In this document: positions 60,426 through 64,000 of the stretch, one piece after another
How positions within the stretch are numbered: position 1 is the first letter of the stretch
How the letters are laid out: the number at the start of each line of letters is the position of its first letter
NCBI RefSeq assembly: GCF_000264945.2
Contig: NZ_CP013070.1
Coordinates: forward strand, 1,736,001 to 1,800,000
Length of the DNA: 64,000 bases
Reading direction: 5' to 3'
Origin: Sphingobium indicum B90A
GTDB lineage: Bacteria > Pseudomonadota > Alphaproteobacteria > Sphingomonadales > Sphingomonadaceae
Notes under the pieces: model-generated
What the model was told of the DNA's origin: nothing
What the model saw: the letters and a program-made list of their open reading frames with translations, nothing else
Databases searched by the model: none
Made by a program: the position numbers and the translations under genes

Positions 60426-60905
60426 ATGTCCAGAATGCTCTTTCTGATGCCGCTGATGGCGCTCGCCACGCCTGCCGCCGCTGCGGAATCGCCCGCCGCC
60501 TATCTGGGCAAGGCAGGCGCGGGCGACCTGTTCGAGCAGACGTCCAGCAAGATCGTGCTGGAAACGACCAGCGACGCCAGGGTCAAGAGCTTCGCCACCA
60601 TGATGATCGGGGATCACGGGAAGAGCACCGCCATGCTTAAGAGCGCGGCGGCGGCCTCCGACGTCAAGGCGCCGCCGCCCGGCCTGACGCCCGACCAGCA
60701 GGCGAAGGTCGCGGCGCTGAAGCAGGCAAGGGGCGTTGCCCGCGACACCCTCTACTGGCAGCAGCAGAAGGCGGCCCACGCCCAGGCGCTGCAACTGCAC
60801 CAGGATTATGCCGCCAATGGCTCCAATCGTTCGCTCAAGGATGCGGCGGCGAAGATCGTGCCCGTGGTGAAACATCATATCGATCTCTTGAACGCGGGCC
60901 GATGA
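60426..60905 (+). CDS. DUF4142 family exported protein
   Basis: A 159-residue protein. Signal peptide MSRMLFLMPLMALATPAAAA, then a helical-bundle domain of the DUF4142/ferritin-like type (DLFEQTSSKIVLETTSDARVKSFATMMIGDHGKSTAML, ending IVPVVKHHIDLLNAGR). Periplasmic. GCAGGAGGAACG precedes the ATG. Such proteins often occur among general-stress genes. Overlaps the next gene by four bases. Confidence 0.88.
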   Translation: MSRMLFLMPLMALATPAAAAESPAAYLGKAGAGDLFEQTSSKIVLETTSDARVKSFATMMIGDHGKSTAMLKSAAAASDVKAPPPGLTPDQQAKVAALKQARGVARDTLYWQQQKAAHAQALQLHQDYAANGSNRSLKDAAAKIVPVVKHHIDLLNAGR

Positions 60906-61093
60906 CCGACGTCCGCACCCTCTCCGCCCCCGCCGCTCCAGCGGACCTCAAGCATGTCTCGCTGGATCGGGAGGGGGATGCGCGCTACTGGCAGCAGCGT
61001 TTCGGCACGTCGCGGGCCCGGCTGGAGCAAGCGGTCGAGCGGGTCGGCCATCATGTCAATGCCATAGCGGAGTTCCTTCACCGCAGGCGCTGA
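60902..61093 (+). CDS. DUF3606 family small protein
   Basis: A 63-residue protein with the DUF3606 pattern: VSLDREGDARYWQQRFGTSRARLEQAVERVGHHVNAIAEFL. Start overlaps the DUF4142 stop (ATGA), so it is co-translated. Function unknown; the family is common in stress-induced small-protein operons of alphaproteobacteria. Confidence 0.85.
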   Translation: MTDVRTLSAPAAPADLKHVSLDREGDARYWQQRFGTSRARLEQAVERVGHHVNAIAEFLHRRR

Positions 61094-61180
61094 GCGACAA
61101 AAGATCGGCACGAACCGCGCCTTGCCGGGAACCAGCCTGTCCGCGTGCCTGTTCTCTCCCCAAGGAAAGGAGAGATTGCG

Positions 61181-61402
61181 ATGCACAAGGAAGAGGAAGA
61201 CGGCCGCGTCGTCACCCATGTCTCGCGGCAGGAGGCGCGGAGCGGGGCTTCCACCCATGTCACCCGCTATGTCCTGGGCATCAGCCTGGCGTTGGTCGTG
61301 ATCGCCTTCGCCATCCTGCTGGCGGGCGGTTTCTTCAACACCGCCGGGACGGGCGCCGACGGATCGCATCAGGCCAGCCCCGCCGAAGCGGGCGGCAACT
61401 GA
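61181..61402 (+). CDS. Small single-pass membrane protein (73 aa)
   Basis: Charged N-terminus MHKEEEDGRVVTHVSRQEARS, one helix (VLGISLALVVIAFAILLAGGFF) and a Gly/Ala/Ser tail. AAAGGAGAG lies seven bases before the ATG. Probably in the same transcript as the DUF3606 gene and the response regulator 10 bases downstream. No family named. Confidence 0.75.
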   Translation: MHKEEEDGRVVTHVSRQEARSGASTHVTRYVLGISLALVVIAFAILLAGGFFNTAGTGADGSHQASPAEAGGN

Positions 61403-61412
61403 GGACGGACGG

Positions 61413-61786
61413 ATGGACGATACCGCTCTCGCGGCCCAGACGGTGCTGATCGTCGAGGACGACTATTATCTTGCCTTCGACACTGCGGACGCGCTGCGCG
61501 ACGCGGGAGCCGGAATATTGGGCCCTTTCCCGACCGAGGAGAAGGCCATGGACGCGATCCGGCTGGGAGGCCCTCCGCCGCCGTGCTGGACATCAATCTG
61601 GGGAACGGCCCCTCCTTTCGCCTCGCCCGGCTGCTGAAGGAACGGGGCGTGCCGTTCCTCTTCCTGACCGGCTATGACGAGGAAGTCATACCGTCCGATC
61701 TCAACGACGTCCTGCGGCTGCAAAAGCCCATCGCCCCCAGGGAAATCGTCGCCTCGCTCGCCTGGCGCCGCCAGGGCAGCGCCTGA
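61413..61786 (+). pseudogene. Single-domain response regulator with one frame break
   Basis: The two frames join into one receiver of about 124 residues: VLIVEDDYYLAFDTADALRDAG...AIRLGG, then PSAAVLDINLGNGPSF, LFLTGYDEE and LQKPIAPREIV. Asp, Thr and Lys of the active site are all kept. The break is at GGCCC near 61571; one more C restores the frame. The gap length (374) is one short of a multiple of three. Intact function is plausible if this is a sequence error. Related in pattern to the receiver at 56886. Confidence 0.75.
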
Positions 61787-61795
61787 CGCCCGGCT

Positions 61796-62821
61796 TCATT
61801 CCGCCGCGATGCCCGCCCCTTCGACGAAGGACGCGCATGCGAATCCCGGCGCGCGGTCATAAAGTTCCTTCTCAAAAAAGGCGCAGGTGATCGCCAGCCC
61901 CTCGCTCAGGGGAACGCGGGGTTCCCAACCAAGCAACTGGCTCGCCCGGCGGATGTCCGGCCTGCGCCGGCGCGGATCGTCCACCGGCAGCGGCTGGAAG
62001 ACGACCTGCGACCGCGTGCCGGTGGCCGCCACCACCTGGTCCAGCAGTTGCAGGATGCTGTATTCCTCCGGATTGCCCAGATTGACGGGCGCCATGTCGG
62101 ACAAGGGCGCCTCCATCAATCGGATCAGCCCGTCGACCATGTCCGACACGAAGCAGAAGCTGCGCGTCTGCGATCCGTCGCCATAGATGGTGATGGCGTC
62201 GCCCGACAACGCCTGGCAGACGAGGTTGGAGATCACGCGGCCATCGTCGGGATGCATGTTCGGGCCATAGGTGTTGAAGATCCGCGCCACCCGCACATCG
62301 GCGCGGCCCAGCCGGGCGAAGTCGAAGGCCATGGCCTCCGCCGCGCGCTTGCCCTCGTCATAGCAGGCGCGGGGGCCGGTGCAGTTCACCCAGCCACGAT
62401 AGTCCTCGCGCTGGGGATGCGCCTCCGGATCGCCATAGACCTCGCTGGTGGAGGTGAGCAGGAAGCGCGCGCCAACCTGCTCCGCCAGCCGCAGCAGGCG
62501 ATCGGTTCCGACTACGCTGGTCAGCATCGTATGTTCGGGATCGGCCTGATATTGCGGCGGCGAAGCCGCGCAGGCGAGATTGTAGATGCGGCTGATGTCG
62601 CGCCTGCGCGTGACCGCATCGGGCAGGGGATCGACGATGTCGCCGCGCACGAAGGTGAAGGCGCGATGCCCCTCCAGCATCCGCAGGTTGACCTCCCGCG
62701 AGGTCTGGAGGTTGTCGAGGCAGATGACCTCATGCCCTTGATCCAGCAGCGTCCGGCACAGATGCGACCCGATGAAGCCGGCTCCTCCGGCCACCAGGGC
62801 TGTTTCACGCTTTCCGTTCAT
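61796..62821 (-). CDS. NAD-dependent epimerase/decarboxylase (UDP-glucuronate decarboxylase-like)
   Basis: A 341-residue extended SDR. GGAGFIGSHLCR (NAD site) near the N-terminus, STSEVYGDP, the catalytic YDEGKRAAE (YxxxK) and ARIFNTYGPNMHPDDGRVISN, the block typical of UDP-glucuronate decarboxylases making UDP-xylose. ATG 62821 has GGAGGG upstream; the ATG at 62857, which overlaps the CgeB-like stop in ATGA, is a real alternative. It supplies a sugar nucleotide to neighbouring glycosyltransferases. Confidence 0.85.
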   Translation of the reverse strand: MNGKRETALVAGGAGFIGSHLCRTLLDQGHEVICLDNLQTSREVNLRMLEGHRAFTFVRGDIVDPLPDAVTRRRDISRIYNLACAASPPQYQADPEHTMLTSVVGTDRLLRLAEQVGARFLLTSTSEVYGDPEAHPQREDYRGWVNCTGPRACYDEGKRAAEAMAFDFARLGRADVRVARIFNTYGPNMHPDDGRVISNLVCQALSGDAITIYGDGSQTRSFCFVSDMVDGLIRLMEAPLSDMAPVNLGNPEEYSILQLLDQVVAATGTRSQVVFQPLPVDDPRRRRPDIRRASQLLGWEPRVPLSEGLAITCAFFEKELYDRAPGFACASFVEGAGIAAE

Positions 62822-62853
62822 CGACCCTCCGTCCTTTTCTGTCCTGTCGTTCT

Positions 62854-63930
62854 TCATTCGGCGGCCGCCATGTCCCGCGTGCGCATCCGGGCGGCCCCCT
62901 GCAGCCAGTTTTCCAGCTCGGCGGCGCGGTTGCGCGATATATGCCGGTCCAGGATGCGGCGGCGGGCGGCCTCGCCTATATCGGCGCGATCCTCATGCAG
63001 GGCGACGATCACCTGCTCCGGATTCCAGGCGAAGATGATTTCGCGATTGGGCTCCAGCAGTTCGTTGAGTCCCGGCCAGACGTCGGAGATGATCGGCGTG
63101 CCGCAGGCCGCCGCCTCGAACAGCCGGACGGAGGGGGACCAGCCCGCCTCGATCATGTCGGCGCGCGTGACGTTCAGCGTGTAGCGCGAGGCGGAATAGA
63201 AAGCGGCGTGGTCGTGCGGGGCGAGATGCTCGATCCGCTCCACATTGGCGGGCCAGTCGATGTCATCGGGATATTGCGGCCCGGCGACGACGAAACGCCT
63301 GTCGGGCAGCAGCCGCGCCGGTTCGATCAGCAGCTTCTCCAGGGTGGGCTGGCGATCCGGGCTGTAGGTGCCGAGATAGGAGAGATCCCATTTCTTCGGC
63401 ACGTCCATCGGCCGATAGGCCGACGCATCCACCGAGCAATAGAGCGCCCGCGCCATGGGGGAACGATAATGCCGCTCCAGCAGGTCGAGCGTGGGGCCGC
63501 CGGTGAAGGAGCAATAGCAGTCATAGCCCGCGATCAGTTCCGCCGACAGATAGTCGCACCGCCCTTCGCGCAGCGCCGCCAGCGTGACGGGCGTATCGAT
63601 GTCGTAGAAGGCGGTGACCCCGCGCGCGGTGCGCTGCACATAATGGCCGACCGCGATGCCGTCGGGCACATAGGAGCCGACCATGACCGCATCCGCCGTC
63701 TCGATCTCATGCCGCCAATCTTCCAGCGCTTCCACGCTGTCGTAGAATTCCAGCCGGCAGAAGGCGGGATCGATGAGGTCGCGCTGGCCGGCATACCAGG
63801 GGACGTCCCGCTCCAGGAAGCGTATCTCATGCCCGCGCCCGGCAAAGGCGGAGAGCAGGGCACGGAAGGTCGTGGCATGACCATTGCCCCAGGATGAAGA
63901 CAGGCTGAGGCCGAGGACGACGAGTTTCAT
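62854..63930 (-). CDS. CgeB-like glycosyltransferase
   Basis: A 358-residue protein: N-terminal LVVLGLSLSSSWGNGHATTFRALLSAFAGRGHEIRFLERD and C-terminal GT-B half with YTLNVTRADMIEAGWSPSVRLFEAAACGTPIISDVWPGL. This matches the CgeB/glycosyltransferase-1-like family (PF13524) found in spore-coat and capsule loci. Overlaps both neighbours by four bases, so the cluster is one operon, probably for a surface or secreted glycan. Confidence 0.88.
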   Translation of the reverse strand: MKLVVLGLSLSSSWGNGHATTFRALLSAFAGRGHEIRFLERDVPWYAGQRDLIDPAFCRLEFYDSVEALEDWRHEIETADAVMVGSYVPDGIAVGHYVQRTARGVTAFYDIDTPVTLAALREGRCDYLSAELIAGYDCYCSFTGGPTLDLLERHYRSPMARALYCSVDASAYRPMDVPKKWDLSYLGTYSPDRQPTLEKLLIEPARLLPDRRFVVAGPQYPDDIDWPANVERIEHLAPHDHAAFYSASRYTLNVTRADMIEAGWSPSVRLFEAAACGTPIISDVWPGLNELLEPNREIIFAWNPEQVIVALHEDRADIGEAARRRILDRHISRNRAAELENWLQGAARMRTRDMAAAE

Positions 63931-64000
63931 GCTCCCTCCATCTGATGCTGCCTGGCGGCGCGCCGCCCGGATCGGTCGCGCAGGATTTCGTCGACCTGAT
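63927..64000 (-). CDS. C-terminus of an upstream gene (partial)
   Basis: Frame reading VDEILRDRSGRRAARQHQ and ending MEGA before TGA at 63927, overlapping the CgeB-like start in ATGA. Too short to identify. By position it belongs to the same glycan operon, perhaps another glycosyltransferase. Confidence 0.55.
   Translation of the reverse strand, partial: QVDEILRDRSGRRAARQHQMEGA

Overview
The window is 64 kb of GC-rich alphaproteobacterial chromosome. The best fit is a sphingomonad (Sphingobium/Novosphingobium-like): an UrcA-family protein, an Alph_Pro_TM protein, LexA boxes of the alphaproteobacterial GAAC-N7-GAAC type, an imuA-imuB-dnaE2 mutasome, and aromatic catabolism genes beside a TonB receptor. 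I saw no rRNA, tRNA, CRISPR array, transposase or integrase.

Region 1 (1-15 kb) is a catabolic block. A tightly overlapping minus-strand operon (1-4986) encodes the lower meta-cleavage pathway: semialdehyde dehydrogenase, dienoate hydratase, oxalocrotonate decarboxylase, tautomerase, acylating acetaldehyde dehydrogenase and hydroxy-oxovalerate aldolase (cut by the window edge). It faces a LysR regulator. Next come a XylR/DmpR-type sigma-54 activator and a divergent Rieske oxygenase that has a consensus -24/-12 promoter. A thioesterase, an SDR, a TonB receptor and a hypothetical gene follow. All four are interrupted by single-base indels, mostly in G/C runs, which may be sequence errors or real decay.

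Region 2 (15-19.3 kb) holds small hypotheticals, a LytS/LytTR-type two-component pair separated by a long palindromic repeat, an UrcA protein and an RlpA lipoprotein.

Region 3 (19.3-25.4 kb) has uvrA under a LexA box. Directly abutting its stop codon is an AT-rich two-gene cassette (DUF262 protein plus HEPN-like protein) that has its own LexA-type box. This is the best candidate in the window for an undescribed system: a possibly SOS-inducible defence or stress module.

Region 4 (25.4-41.4 kb) is mostly housekeeping: cold-shock protein and small proteins, etfBA, sucC, NhaA, an NfrB-like glycosyltransferase with an NfrA-C-like partner, a TauE exporter with an Alph_Pro_TM protein, fructose-bisphosphatase, a stand-alone MreB and three TadE/TadG-like pilus genes.

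Region 5 (41.4-54.4 kb) contains the SOS mutasome imuA-imuB-dnaE2 (LexA box overlapping the imuA ribosome-binding site), a complete haem-copper oxidase operon with a cytochrome c, and a GH13 alpha-glucosidase.

Region 6 (54.4-64 kb) is rich in signalling genes: a FixJ-like regulator with Glu at the phosphorylation position, a PilZ protein, a BLUF photoreceptor, two single-domain response regulators, two Crp/Fnr regulators, an HWE-type kinase and small stress-type proteins. It ends in a nucleotide-sugar/glycosyltransferase operon that leaves the window.
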